From NCBI GenBank assembly GCA_032622095.1, contig CP136069.1, positions 109,706,278 to 109,770,277 on the forward strand: a stretch of DNA of 64,000 nt, in the 5' to 3' direction. The notes beneath the pieces are model-generated. The model was given only the letters and a program-made list of their open reading frames with translations, did not search any database and had not been told where the DNA came from. Source of the stretch: Siphonodentalium dalli (lineage: Eukaryota > Mollusca > Scaphopoda > Gadilida > Siphonodentaliidae). The position numbers and the translations under genes are program-made. This document shows positions 16,893 to 31,000 of the stretch, in pieces. Numbering within the stretch: position 1 is the first letter of the stretch; each line of letters starts with the position of its first letter.

Positions 16893-16900
16893 TATATATA
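16893..16900 (-). promoter_or_regulatory. TATA-like promoter of the acidic-protein gene
   Basis: TATATATA on the minus strand, preceded by AAAAAA and TCGCG, 42-49 bases before the chosen ATG at 16851. Inferred from sequence and spacing. Confidence 0.45.
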
Positions 16901-16950
16901 TTTTTTCGCGAATAAATACCTAAAATCAAATGTGAACAGCTGCACATTTA

Positions 16951-16981
16951 CAATTAGTATAAAACTATTTCTAAACATCGA
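16951..16981 (+). repeat. Direct repeat bracketing the right TIR, inner copy
   Basis: ATTAGTATAAAACTATTTCT plus CTAAACATCGA-like sequence recurs at 17374-17404 with two or three differences. The two copies bracket the right TIR. Confidence 0.6.
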
Positions 16982-17014
16982 ACTTGTCTGAACACTCATA
17001 GCTATCAAATGATA

Positions 17015-17311
17015 ACCGAAGGCGATAGCATAAACGTTTGTACATTGTGAGATAAAATATTGAGTTCACATTAATGTCGAAAAGTATCATTCAGCATAGA
17101 TGTCTATGGATCACCAATTAGGACGAGCATAAAACTATGCCTATGGCTGTATCTGTTGGGACATTTAAGGAAGATGTGGATTATAAATTTCAAGGCTCAG
17201 TGCATTCGTGTTGTAATCAGTAATTTTGTACAAGTGAAACACTCTTCGTTCGTATGAGTAACTTTATTCATGGATATGGACTGCGTCTGATTGATAAACA
17301 CTGGAATGTAT
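17015..17311 (-). repeat. Right terminal inverted repeat
   Basis: Contiguous copy of the two left blocks: 17276-17311 pairs with 1-36 and 17015-17271 pairs with 644-900. A length near 300 bp is ordinary for Polinton TIRs. It begins about 120 bases beyond the TATA-like element of the acidic-protein gene. Confidence 0.88.
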
Positions 17312-17373
17312 GCATTCATACCGATGGTGACAATGTCCAAAATTACAGTGACTCGGACCAGTCCATACACATA

Positions 17374-17404
17374 TAATTGGTATAAAGCTATTTCTAAACA
17401 TCGA
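17374..17404 (+). repeat. Direct repeat bracketing the right TIR, outer copy
   Basis: Partner of 16951-16981. Just before it, AGTCCATACACATATAATTG resembles 30-49 at the left end (AGTCCATACTCATATAATTG), in the same orientation. Element-like sequence therefore continues past the end of the TIR match. Confidence 0.6.
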
Positions 17405-17700
17405 TTAATAAAATTAACAGAGTTTCATGAAAAATATTTAAAATTTGTTTGAACAAAAATAACAAAAGATATTACACGCAAATATTTAAAAATACATTCG
17501 ACATTTAATAGTCGGCCGAGATTTGGGTAAGAGACCGAAAACTCATTATAAAGTTTTGAGATTTGTTTAAAATGTTTAAAATTTTGGATTTTTTTTTTGG
17601 TTTTGAAAAAAAATATTTTGGGAATATTTTAGTACAAACAATTTTACCCCCATAAAATCAATTTTTAGATGTGAGGGTAACGAGACCCCCGTACTACTAA
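17405..17700. other. AT-rich junction between Polinton and satellite
   Basis: No gene is seen. The sequence is rich in ATTTAAAA-type words and T-runs (17585-17600) and does not match the satellite monomer. It may be original flanking DNA or a remnant of the element's end. Confidence 0.6.
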
Positions 17701-19048
17701 TGTGTTCTGGAGTCGGGGAGCGAGTACACCGTGGAATGCTAAAGGTGAAGGTAACCGAAGAATGACCTTCACCTGATACGTTATTAAAGGATGACATCGC
17801 GTTTATTTGATTTGTACATAATATCTAAATAATTTAAACTGGTGAATGAATGGGGGAACGGATTTTTGTGAGCGGGAAATGTATTTAACTAGCTGTTGTA
17901 GATCTGGGTTTTTCCAGATCAAATTTGGCTGTGAGATAGCCCTGTCGTACACTTGGGGATTTATTTTAAAAAGCAAACACATGACCTATGATTTTTCTTG
18001 CATTTTCGTGATCAACTGGTGTCAATCTAGCTGGGTAAACATCACTGGTATGGCCTGCAGGCTTCAATTCAGCGAATTTGGCCGAAACGTTAACACTGTC
18101 GCCTATGTGAAACCATTTAGTTCCGTGATTCCTATAAGAAAAATTTGAATTTTACGAAATTTCACGTCTCGCCATGATAAGTTGTTATTTCCATATTTTC
18201 TTATTTTCAAATGATAATGACCACATTTTGGACAGATTTAAAGAAGAAACGCATGGATTCGCCTGTAGATAGTAAAGAAAGTGATAAATCTGGTAATTTT
18301 GCATGGATGTCAGGTACCATTAGGGGGTCAGGGGGTCTAAAGCCCCCCTCCCCACAATTTTGAGGAGTGTTAGCCCCCCCCCCCCCACCCATTGGGAAAA
18401 TGTGTCATTTGACCCAATTAAGCTTTTCCGGCACCCAGTAGCCTTATCTTGGACCGTAGCTCCACCCCAAGCCGGGGGGGGGGGTGATGGCGTCACCACT
18501 AGAGTTACTGTCGTGCAAAACTGTCATGGCAGCTTTGTTAAACAGACCGTATGCCCTGCCATCTGGTAAAATTTCATTCCTGAGGCTTTGTCTGATGTTG
18601 TATCATAATGTTTCGATATTTAAATTGACTTATGGTTGCTTTACATTGCTATTAAAATATTTTTTTTTTTTATTTTCTGTTAATTTTGGTAAATATTTAT
18701 TATAAATTGCCAAATTCTGCATGAAAAGGGTTTAAAATTGGACAATATATCCCTCTCAAAATGTATATTAACATTTCCTCTTCAATTTAGTAATATTATG
18801 GTATATAAGGACATACTTCAGTTATACAAGATGCATTAGCTAGTAAAATTGAAAAAAAAGCTAAATTTTTTGGCTTTATTTTGAGGATTGACACTAATTT
18901 TCAGGATGCCTCATATTGGAAAAATAAACCACTACTGCTCGATATAATCCATTTTTGATTTCAGTAAGGTCTATATTTTGATAAAATACTATAAGAAACG
19001 CTGTTATTCACACATATACATATATATAATAGGAATCAGGGAGCTAAA

Positions 19049-22000
19049 TGTGTTCTGGAGTCGGGGAGCGAGTACACCGTGGAATGCTAAAGGTGAAGGT
19101 AACCGAAGAATGACCTTCACCTGATACATGCGACACGTTATTAAAGGATGACATCGCGTTTATTTGATTTGTACATAATATCTAAATAATTTAAACTGGT
19201 GAATGAATGGGGGAACGGATTTTTGTGAGCGGGAAATGTATTTAACTAGCTGCTGTAGATCTGGGTTTTTCCAGATCAAATTTGGCTGTGAGATAGCCCT
19301 GTCGTACACTTGGGGATTTATTTTAAAAAGTAAACACATGACCTATGATTTTTCTTGCATTTTCGTGATCAACTGGTGTCAATCTAGTTGGGTAAACATC
19401 ACTGGTATGGCCTGCAGGCTTCAATTCAGCGAATTTGGCCGAAACGTTAACACTGTCGCCTATGGGAAACCATTTAGTTCCGTGATTCCTATAAGAAAAA
19501 TTTGAATTTTACGAAATTTCACGTCTCGCCATGATAAGTTGTTATTTCCATATTTTCTTATTTTCAAATGATAATGACCACATTTTGGACAGATTTAAAG
19601 AAGAAACGCATGGATTCGCCTGTAGATAGTAAAGAAAGTGATAAATCTGGTAATTTTGCATGGATGTCAGGTACAGTGTTCGCGCTGGACGGAAAAAAAC
19701 TTTAGCCAAAAGTTTGGCCAAATGAAAATTTTATTAGCCAAATGAATTTTTTTTAGCCAAATTAAATCATCGTTTTCTGGTCGGTTCACAATTAATGACT
19801 AAAACGTAAAATCTAACAGACACAGGTAAAATACACAATAATTTAAATAATTTTGATGAACTAGAAGTATTTTTATATACATCATTTATTAAAAATTTAT
19901 TTAATCTTTATGTGAAAGAGTGATTTGGGGGGGGGGGGGGGTAACCCGCGATTGTCCTTAATTTTTGTTTTGTTTTATATCAATATCTTTTTTTAAATCA
20001 TTAAATATTTATCCTTGCGAAAATATCTAAGTGACATCTTGAAACTAATAACTTAATATTGTTACGCAATTATCAGATTACAATCTGTCATAAAAGCATG
20101 CATATTATTTTAACTGAATCGATATTGACGACAAATAGCCACAAAATATCTGACGTGATCCACTTTGGCTGATTAAGCTATTGTCTTACAATTGGTGCTC
20201 ATAAACCTCGACGGTCATAAATACAATGTCATCATAAACAATGCATTGTGCAGAGGCCCCGTGAGACAGACAATGGGGGATTAATCTTTCTCCAGATTAA
20301 AACACTAAATATGATTGCATATCACTTTGTGATTGCTTGGTTGATAGAGTTGTCGATCGGCTAGACTAGATCGTTCACATCACTAAATGTTAGAGCTTAC
20401 CTTTTGCTGCTACGGAACGATATTTCATAAGTACGAAAATGATGAAATACTTTCGTCATCTAACTTTATCTTGAAATGTCGATCTATTGAGCGCTTTTAT
20501 TAATTAGCTTTCTGACTCCATGCTTTCAGTCTCCATTTGGGGTCAAAAAAGTTTAGCCAAAAGTTTAGCCAAATGAAATTTTTATTAGCCAAATTCGAAA
20601 AAGATTAGCCATTGGCTAATTTGGCTACCGACAGCGCGAACACTGGTCAGGTACCATTAGGGGGTCAGGGGGTCTAAAGCCCCCCTCCCCACAATTTTGA
20701 GGAGTGTTAGCCCCCCCCCCACCCATTGGGAAAATGTGTCATTTGACCCAATTAAGCTTTTCCGGCACCCAGTAGCCTTATCTTGGACCGTAGCTCCACC
20801 CCAAGTCGGGGGGGGGGGGGTGATGGCGTCACCACTAGAGTTACTGTCGTGCAAAACTGTCATGGCAGCTTTGTTAAACAGACAGTATGCCCTGCCATCT
20901 GGTAAAATTTCATTCCTGAGGCTTTGTCTGATGTTGTATCATAATGTTTCGATATTTAAATTGACTTATGGTTGCTTTACATTGCTATTAAAATATTTTT
21001 AATTTTTATTTTCTGTTAATTTTGGTAAATATTTATTATAAATTGCCAAATTCTGCATGAAAAGGGTTTAAAATTGGACAATATATCCCTCTCAAAATGT
21101 ATATTAACATTTCCTCTTCAATTTAGTAATATTATGGTATATAAGGACATACTTCAGTTATACAAGATGCATTAGCTAGTAAAATTGAAAAAAAAAGCTA
21201 AATTTTTTGGCTTTATTTTGAGGATTGACACTAATTTTCAGGATGCCTCATATTGGAAAAATAAACCACTACTGCTCGATATAATCCATTTTTGATTTCA
21301 GTAAGGTCTATATTTTGATAAAATACTATAAGAAACGCTGTTATTCACACATATACATATATATAGGAATCAGGGAGCTAAATGTGTTCTGGAGTCGGGG
21401 AGCGAGTACACCGTGGAATGCTAAAGGTGAAGGTAACCGAAGAATGACCTTCACCTGATACATGCGACACGTTATTAAAGGATGACATCGCGTTTATTTG
21501 ATTTGTACATAATATCTAAATAATTTAAACTGGTGAATGAATGGGGGAACGGATTTTTGTGAGCGGGAAATGTATTTAACTAGCTGTTGTAGATCTGGGT
21601 TTTTCCAGATCAAATTTGGCTGTGAGATAGCCCTGTCGTACACTTGGGGATTTATTTTAAAAAGCAAACCCATGACCTATGATTTTTCTTGCATTTTCGT
21701 GATCAACTGGTGTCAATCTAGTTGGGTAAACATCACTGGTATGGCCTGCAGGCTTCAATTCAGCGAATTTGGCCGAAACGTTAACACTGTCGCCTATGGG
21801 AAACCATTTAGTTCCGTGATTCCTATAAGGAAAATTTGAATTTTACGAAATTTCACGTCTCGCCATGATAAGTTGTTATTTCCATATTTTCTTATTTTCA
21901 AATGATAATGACCACATTTTGGACAGATTTAAAGAAGAAACGCATGGATTCGCCTGTAGATAGTAAAGAAAGTGATAAATCTGGTAATTTTGCATGGATG

Positions 22001-25000
22001 TCAGGTACCATTAGGGGGTCAGGGGGTCTAAAGCCCCCCTCCCCACAATTTTGAGGAGTGTTAGCCCCCCCCCACCCATTGGGAAAATGTGTCATTTGAC
22101 CCAATTAAGCTTTTCCGGCACCCAGTAGCCTTATCTTGGACCGTAGCTCCCCCCCCCCAAGTCGGGGGGGGGGGGGGGTGATGGCGTCACCACTAGAGTT
22201 ACTGTCGTGCAAAACTGTCATGGCAGCTTTGTTAAACAGACAGTATGCCCTGCCATCTGGTAAAATTTCATTCCTGAGGCTTTGTCTGATGTTGTATCAT
22301 AATGTTTCGATATTTAAATTGACTTATGGTTGCTTTACATTGCTATTAAAATATTTTTAATTTTTATTTTCTGTTAATTTTGGTAAATATTTATTATAAA
22401 TTGCCAAATTCTGCATGAAAAGGGTTTAAAATTGGACAATATATCCCTCTCAAAATGTATATTAACATTTCCTCTTCAATTTAGTAATATTATGGTATAT
22501 AAGGACATACTTCAGTTATACAAGATGCATTAGCTAGTAAAATTGAAAAAAAAAGCTAAATTTTTTGGCTTTATTTTGAGGATTGACACTAATTTTCAGG
22601 ATGCCTCATATTGGAAAAATAAACCACTACTGCTCGATATAATCCATTTTTGATTTCAGTAAGGTCTATATTTTGATAAAATACTATAAGAAACGCTGTT
22701 ATTCACACATATACATATATATAGGAATCAGGGAGCTAAATGTGTTCTGGAGTCGGGGAGCGAGTACACCGTGGAATGCTAAAGGTGAAGGTAACCGAAG
22801 AATGACCTTCACCTGATACATGCGACACGTTATTAAAGGATGACATCGCGTTTATTTGATTTGTACATAATATCTAAATAATTTAAACTGGTGAATGAAT
22901 GGGGGAACGGATTTTTGTGAGCGGGAAATGTATTTAACTAGCTGTTGTAGATCTGGGTTTTTCCAGATCAAATTTGGCTGTGAGATAGCCCTGTCGTACA
23001 CTTGGGGATTTATTTTAAAAAGCAAACACATGACCTATGATTTTTCTTGCATTTTCGTGATCAACTGGTGTCAATGTAGCTGGGTAAACATCACTGGTAT
23101 GGCCTGCAGGCTTCAATTCAGCGAATTTGGCCGAAACGTTAACACTGTCGCCTATGGGAAACCATTTAGTTCCGTGATTCCTATAAGAAAAATTTGAATT
23201 TTACGAAATTTCACGTCTCGCCATGATAAGTTGTTATTTCCATATTTTCTTATTTTCAAATGATAATGACCACATTTTGGACAGATTTAAAGAAGAAACG
23301 CATGGATTCGCCTGTAGATAGTAAAGAAAGTGATAAATCTGGTAATTTTGCATGGATGTCAGGTACCATTAGGGGGTCAGGGGGTCTAAAGCCCCCCTCC
23401 CCACAATTTTGAGGAGTGTTAGCCCCCCCCCCCACCCATTGGGAAAATGTGTCATTTGACCCAATTAAGCTTTTCCGGCACCCAGTAGCCTTATCTTGGA
23501 CCGTAGCTCCACCCCAAGTCGGGGGGGGGGGGGGGGTGATGGCGTCACCACTAGAGTTACTGTCGTGCAAAACTGTCATGGCAGCTTTGTTAAACAGACC
23601 GTATGCCCTGCCATCTGGTAAAATTTCATTCCTGAGGCTTTGTCTGATGTTGTATCATAATGTTTCGATATTTAAATTGACTTATGGTTGCTTTACATTG
23701 CTATTAAAATATTTTTTTTTTTTATTTTCTGTTAATTTTGGTAAATATTTATTATAAATTGCCAAATTCTGCATGAAAAGGGTTTAAAATTGGACAATAT
23801 ATCCCTCTCAAAATGTATATTAACATTTCCTCTTCAATTTAGTAATATTATGGTATATAAGGACATACTTCAGTTATACAAGATGCATTAGCTAGTAAAA
23901 TTGAAAAAAAAGCTAAATTTTTTGGCTTTATTTTGAGGATTGACACTAATTTTCAGGATGCCTCATATTGGAAAAATAAACCACTACTGCTCGATATAAT
24001 CCATTTTTGATTTCAGTAAGGTCTATATTTTGATAAAATACTATAAGAAACGCTGTTATTCACACATATACATATATATAATAGGAATCAGGGAGCTAAA
24101 TGTGTTCTGGAGTCGGGGAGCGAGTACACCGTGGAATGCTAAAGGTGAAGGTAACCGAAGAATGACCTTCACCTGATACATGCGACACGTTATTAAAGGA
24201 TGACATCGCGTTTATTTGATTTGTACATAATATCTAAATAATTTAAACTGGTGAATGAATGGGGGAACGGATTTTTGTGAGCGGGAAATGTATTTAACTA
24301 GCTGCTGTAGATCTGGGTTTTTCCAGATCAAATTTGGCTGTGAGATAGCCCTGTCGTACACTTGGGGATTTATTTTAAAAAGTAAACACATGACCTATGA
24401 TTTTTCTTGCATTTTCGTGATCAACTGGTGTCAATCTAGTTGGGTAAACATCACTGGTATGGCCTGCAGGCTTCAATTCAGCGAATTTGGCCGAAACGTT
24501 AACACTGTCGCCTATGGGAAACCATTTAGTTCCGTGATTCCTATAAGAAAAATTTGAATTTTACGAAATTTCACGTCTCGCCATGATAAGTTGTTATTTC
24601 CATATTTTCTTATTTTCAAATGATAATGACCACATTTTGGACAGATTTAAAGAAGAAACGCATGGATTCGCCAGTAGATAGTAAAGAAAGTGATAAATCT
24701 GGTAATTTTGCATGGATGTCAGGTACCATTAGGGGGTCAGGGGGTCTAAAGCCCCCCTCCCCACAATTTTGAGGAGTGTTAGCCCCCCCCCCACCCATTG
24801 GGAAAATGTGTCATTTGACCCAATTAAGCTTTTCCGGCACCCAGTAGCCTTATCTTGGACCGTAGCTCCACCCCAAGTCGGGGGGGGGGTGATGGCGTCA
24901 CCACTAGAGTTACTGTCGTGCAAAACTGTCATGGCAGCTTTGTTAAACAGACAGTATGCCCTGCCATCTGGTAAAATTTCATTCCTGAGGCTTTGTCTGA

Positions 25001-28000
25001 TGTTGTATCATAATGTTTCGATATTTAAATTGACTTATGGTTGCTTTACATTGCTATTAAAATATTTTTAATTTTTATTTTCTGTTAATTTTGGTAAATA
25101 TTTATTATAAATTGCCAAATTCTGCATGAAAAGGGTTTAAAATTGGACAATATATCCCTCTCAAAATGTATATTAACATTTCCTCTTCAATTTAGTAATA
25201 TTATGGTATATAAGGACATACTTCAGTTATACAAGATGCATTAGCTAGTAAAATTGAAAAAAAAAGCTAAATTTTTTGGCTTTATTTTGAGGATTGACAC
25301 TAATTTTCAGGATGCCTCATATTGGAAAAATAAACCACTACTGCTCGATATAATCCATTTTTGATTTCAGTAAGGTCTATATTTTGATAAAATACTATAA
25401 GAAACGCTGTTATTCACACATATACATATATATAGGAATCAGGGAGCTAAATGTGTTCTGGAGTCGGGGAGCGAGTACACCGTGGAATGCTAAAGGTGAA
25501 GGTAACCGAAGAATGACCTTCACCTGATACATGCGACACGTTATTAAAGGATGACATCGCGTTTATTTGATTTGTACATAATATCTAAATAATTTAAACT
25601 GGTGAATGAATGGGGGAACGGATTTTTGTGAGCGGGAAATGTATTTAACTAGCTGTTGTAGATCTGGGTTTTTCCAGATCAAATTTGGCTGTGAGATAGC
25701 CCTGTCGTACACTTGGGGATTTATTTTAAAAAGCAAACCCATGACCTATGATTTTTCTTGCATTTTCGTGATCAACTGGTGTCAATCTAGTTGGGTAAAC
25801 ATCACTGGTATGGCCTGCAGGCTTCAATTCAGCGAATTTGGCCGAAACGTTAACACTGTCGCCTATGGGAAACCATTTAGTTCCGTGATTCCTATAAGAA
25901 AAATTTGAATTTTACGAAATTTCACGTCTCGCCATGATAAGTTGTTATTTCCATATTTTCTTATTTTCAAATGATAATGACCACATTTTGGACAGATTTA
26001 AAGAAGAAACGCATGGATTCGCCTGTAGATAGTAAAGAAAGTGATAAATCTGGTAATTTTGCATGGATGTCAGGTACCATTAGGGGGTCAGGGGGTCTAA
26101 AGCCCCCCTCCCCACAATTTTGAGGAGTGTTAGCCCCCCCCACCCATTGGGAAAATGTGTCATTTGACCCAATTAAGCTTTTCCGGCACCCAGTAGCCTT
26201 ATCTTGGACCGTAGCTCCCCCCCCCCAAGTCGGGGGGGGGGTGATGGCGTCACCACTAGAGTTACTGTCGTGCAAAACTGTCATGGCAGCTTTGTTAAAC
26301 AGACAGTATGCCCTGCCATCTGGTAAAATTTCATTCCTGAGGCTTTGTCTGATGTTGTATCATAATGTTTCGATATTTAAATTGACTTATGGTTGCTTTA
26401 CATTGCTATTAAAATATTTTTTATTTTTATTTTCTGTTAATTTTGGTAAATATTTATTATAAATTGCCAAATTCTGCATGAAAAGGGTTTAAAATTGGAC
26501 AATATATCCCTCTCAAAATGTATATTAACATTTCCTCTTCAATTTAGTAATATTATGGTATATAAGGACATACTTCAGTTATACAAGATGCATTAGCTAG
26601 TAAAATTGAAAAAAAAGCTAAATTTTTTGGCTTTATTTTGAGGATTGACACTAATTTTCAGGATGCCTCATATTGGAAAAATAAACCACTACTGCTCGAT
26701 ATAATCCATTTTTGATTTCAGTAAGGTCTATATTTTGATAAAATACTATAAGAAACGCTGTTATTCACACATATACATATATAGTATAGGAATCAGGGAG
26801 CTAAATGTGTTCTGGAGTCGGGGAGCGAGTACACCGTGGAATGCTAAAGGTGAAGGTAACCGAAGAATGACCTTCACCTGATACATGCGACACGTTATTA
26901 AAGGATGACATCGCGTTTATTTGATTTGTACATAATATCTAAATAATTTAAACTGGTGAATGAATGGGGGAACGGATTTTTGTGAGCGGGAAATGTATTT
27001 AACTAGCTGTTGTAGATCTGGGTTTTTCCAGATCAAATTTGGCTGTGAGATAGCCCTGTCGTACACTTGGGGATTTATTTTAAAAAGCAAACCCATGACC
27101 TATGATTTTTCTTGCATTTTCGTGATCAACTGGTGTCAATCTAGTTGGGTAAACATCACTGGTATGGCCTGCAGGCTTCAATTCAGCGAATTTGGCCGAA
27201 ACGTTAACACTGTCGCCTATGGGAAACCATTTAGTTCCGTGATTCCTATAAGGAAAATTTGAATTTTACGAAATTTCACGTCTCGCCATGATAAGTTGTT
27301 ATTTCCATATTTTCTTATTTTCAAATGATAATGACCACATTTTGGACAGATTTAAAGAAGAAACGCATGGATTCGCCTGTAGATAGTAAAGAAAGTGATA
27401 AATCTGGTAATTTTGCATGGATGTCAGGTACCATTAGGGGGTCAGGGGGTCTAAAGCCCACCTCCCCACAATTTTGAGGAGTGTTAGCCCCCCCCCCACC
27501 CATTGGGAAAATGTGTCATTTGACCCAATTAAGCTTTTCCGGCACCCAGTAGCCTTATCTTGGACCGTAGCTCCCCCCCCCAAGTCGGGGGGGGGGGGGG
27601 GGTGATGGCGTCACCACTAGAGTTACTGTCGTGCAAAACTGTCATGGCAGCTTTGTTAAACAGACAGTATGCCCTGCCATCTGGTAAAATTTCATTCCTG
27701 AGGCTTTGTCTGATGTTGTATCATAATGTTTCGATATTTAAATTGACTTATGGTTGCTTTACATTGCTATTAAAATATTTTTTATTTTTATTTTCTGTTA
27801 ATTTTGGTAAATATTTATTATAAATTGCCAAATTCTGCATGAAAAGGGTTTAAAATTGGACAATATATCCCTCTCAAAATGTATATTAACATTTCCTCTT
27901 CAATTTAGTAATATTATGGTATATAAGGACATACTTCAGTTATACAAGATGCATTAGCTAGTAAAATTGAAAAAAAAGCTAAATTTTTTGGCTTTATTTT

Positions 28001-31000
28001 GAGGATTGACACTAATTTTCAGGATGCCTCATATTGGAAAAATAAACCACTACTGCTCGATATAATCCATTTTTGATTTCAGTAAGGTCTATATTTTGAT
28101 AAAATACTATAAGAAACGCTGTTATTCACACATATACATATATAGTATAGGAATCAGGGAGCTAAATGTGTTCTGGAGTCGGGGAGCGAGTACACCGTGG
28201 AATGCTAAAGGTGAAGGTAACCGAAGAATGACCTTCACCTGATACATGCGACACGTTATTAAAGGATGACATCGCGTTTATTTGATTTGTACATAATATC
28301 TAAATAATTTAAACTGGTGAATGAATGGGGGAACGGATTTTTGTGAGCGGGAAATGTATTTAACTAGCTGTTGTAGATCTGGGTTTTTCCAGATCAAATT
28401 TGGCTGTGAGATAGCCCTGTCGTACACTTGGGGATTTATTTTAAAAAGCAAACACATGACCTATGATTTTTCTTGCATTTTCGTGATCAACTGGTGTCAA
28501 TGTAGCTGGGTAAACATCACTGGTATGGCCTGCAGGCTTCAATTCAGCGAATTTGGCCGAAACGTTAACACTGTCGCCTATGGGAAACCATTTAGTTCCG
28601 TGATTCCTATAAGAAAAATTTGAATTTTACGAAATTTCACGTCTCGCCATGATAAGTTGTTATTTCCATATTTTCTTATTTTCAAATGATAATGACCACA
28701 TTTTGGACAGATTTAAAGAAGAAACGCATGGATTCGCCTGTAGATAGTAAAGAAAGTGATAAATCTGGTAATTTTGCATGGATGTCAGGTACCATTAGGG
28801 GGTCAGGGGGTCTAAAGCCCCCCTCCGCACAATTTTGAGGAGTGTTAGCCCCCCCCCACCCATTGGGAAAATGTGTCATTTGACCCAATTAAGCTTTTCC
28901 GGCACCCAGTAGCCTTATCTTGGACCGTAGCTCCACCCCAAGTCGGGGGGGGGGGGGTGATGGCGTCACCACTAGAGTTACTGTCGTGCAAAACTGTCAT
29001 GGCAGCTTTGTTAAACAGACCGTATGCCCTGCCATCTGGTAAAATTTCATTCCTGAGGCTTTGTCTGATGTTGTATCATAATGTTTCGATATTTAAATTG
29101 ACTTATGGTTGCTTTACATTGCTATTAAAATATTTATTTTTTTTATTTTCTGTTAATTTTGGTAAATATTTATTATAAATTGCCAAATTCTGCATGAAAA
29201 GGGTTTAAAATTGGACAATATATCCCTCTCAAAATGTATATTAACATTTCCTCTTCAATTTAGTAATATTATGGTATATAAGGACATACTTCAGTTATAC
29301 AAGATGCATTAGCTAGTAAAATTGAAAAAAAAGCTAAATTTTTTGGCTTTATTTTGAGGATTGACACTAATTTTCAGGATGCCTCATATTGGAAAAATAA
29401 ACCACTACTGCTCGATATAATCCATTTTTGATTTCAGTAAGGTCTATATTTTGATAAAATACTATAAGAAACGCTGTTATTCACACATATACATATATAT
29501 AATAGGAATCAGGGAGCTAAATGTGTTCTGGAGTCGGGGAGCGAGTACACCGTGGAATGCTAAAGGTGAAGGTAACCGAAGAATGACCTTCACCTGATAC
29601 ATGCGACACGTTATTAAAGGATGACATCGCGTTTATTTGATTTGTACATAATATCTAAATAATTTAAACTGGTGAATGAATGGGGGAACGGATTTTTGTG
29701 AGCGGGAAATGTATTTAACTAGCTGCTGTAGATCTGGGTTTTTCCAGATCAAATTTGGCTGTGAGATAGCCCTGTCGTACACTTGGGGATTTATTTTAAA
29801 AAGTAAACACATGACCTATGATTTTTCTTGCATTTTCGTGATCAACTGGTGTCAATCTAGTTGGGTAAACATCACTGGTATGGCCTGCAGGCTTCAATTC
29901 AGCGAATTTGGCCGAAACGTTAACACTGTCGCCTATGGGAAACCATTTAGTTCCGTGATTCCTATAAGAAAAATTTGAATTTTACGAAATTTCACGTCTC
30001 GCCATGATAAGTTGTTATTTCCATATTTTCTTATTTTCAAATGATAATGACCACATTTTGGACAGATTTAAAGAAGAAACGCATGGATTCGCCAGTAGAT
30101 AGTAAAGAAAGTGATAAATCTGGTAATTTTGCATGGATGTCAGGTACCATTAGGGGGTCAGGGGGTCTAAAGCCCCCCTCCCCACAATTTTGAGGAGTGT
30201 TAGCCCCCCCCCCCCACCCATTGGGAAAATGTGTCATTTGACCCAATTAAGCTTTTCCGGCACCCAGTAGCCTTATCTTGGACCGTAGCTCCACCCCAAG
30301 TCGGGGGGGGGGGGGGTGATGGCGTCACCACTAGAGTTACTGTCGTGCAAAACTGTCATGGCAGCTTTGTTAAACAGACAGTATGCCCTGCCATCTGGTA
30401 AAATTTCATTCCTGAGGCTTTGTCTGATGTTGTATCATAATGTTTCGATATTTAAATTGACTTATGGTTGCTTTACATTGCTATTAAAATATTTTTAATT
30501 TTTATTTTCTGTTAATTTTGGTAAATATTTATTATAAATTGCCAAATTCTGCATGAAAAGGGTTTAAAATTGGACAATATATCCCTCTCAAAATGTATAT
30601 TAACATTTCCTCTTCAATTTAGTAATATTATGGTATATAAGGACATACTTCAGTTATACAAGATGCATTAGCTAGTAAAATTGAAAAAAAAAGCTAAATT
30701 TTTTGGCTTTATTTTGAGGATTGACACTAATTTTCAGGATGCCTCATATTGGAAAAATAAACCACTACTGCTCGATATAATCCATTTTTGATTTCAGTAA
30801 GGTCTATATTTTGATAAAATACTATGAGAAACGCTGTTATTCACACATATACATATATATAGGAATCAGGGAGCTAAATGTGTTCTGGAGTCGGGGAGCG
30901 AGTACACCGTGGAATGCTAAAGGTGAAGGTAACCGAAGAATGACCTTCACCTGATACATGCGACACGTTATTAAAGGATGACATCGCGTTTATTTGATTT

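Larger units (their letters stand above)
1..17311. mobile_element. Polinton/Maverick virus-like DNA transposon, degraded copy
   Basis: Identified by its gene set: protein-primed family B DNA polymerase, retroviral-type integrase with chromodomain, FtsK/HerA-type packaging ATPase, adenain-like protease, double-jelly-roll major capsid protein and a small jelly-roll candidate, all between inverted terminal repeats. About 17 kb is within the usual 15-20 kb range for this family. Early-type genes (polymerase, PC4-like, TBP-like) are on the plus strand in the left half and morphogenesis genes on the minus strand in the right half, converging near 10.46-10.76 kb. The 6-bp target duplication cannot be tested because the left end lies at the window edge. 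Polymerase, integrase, major capsid and one small gene are broken, so the copy is probably non-autonomous now. Confidence 0.95.
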
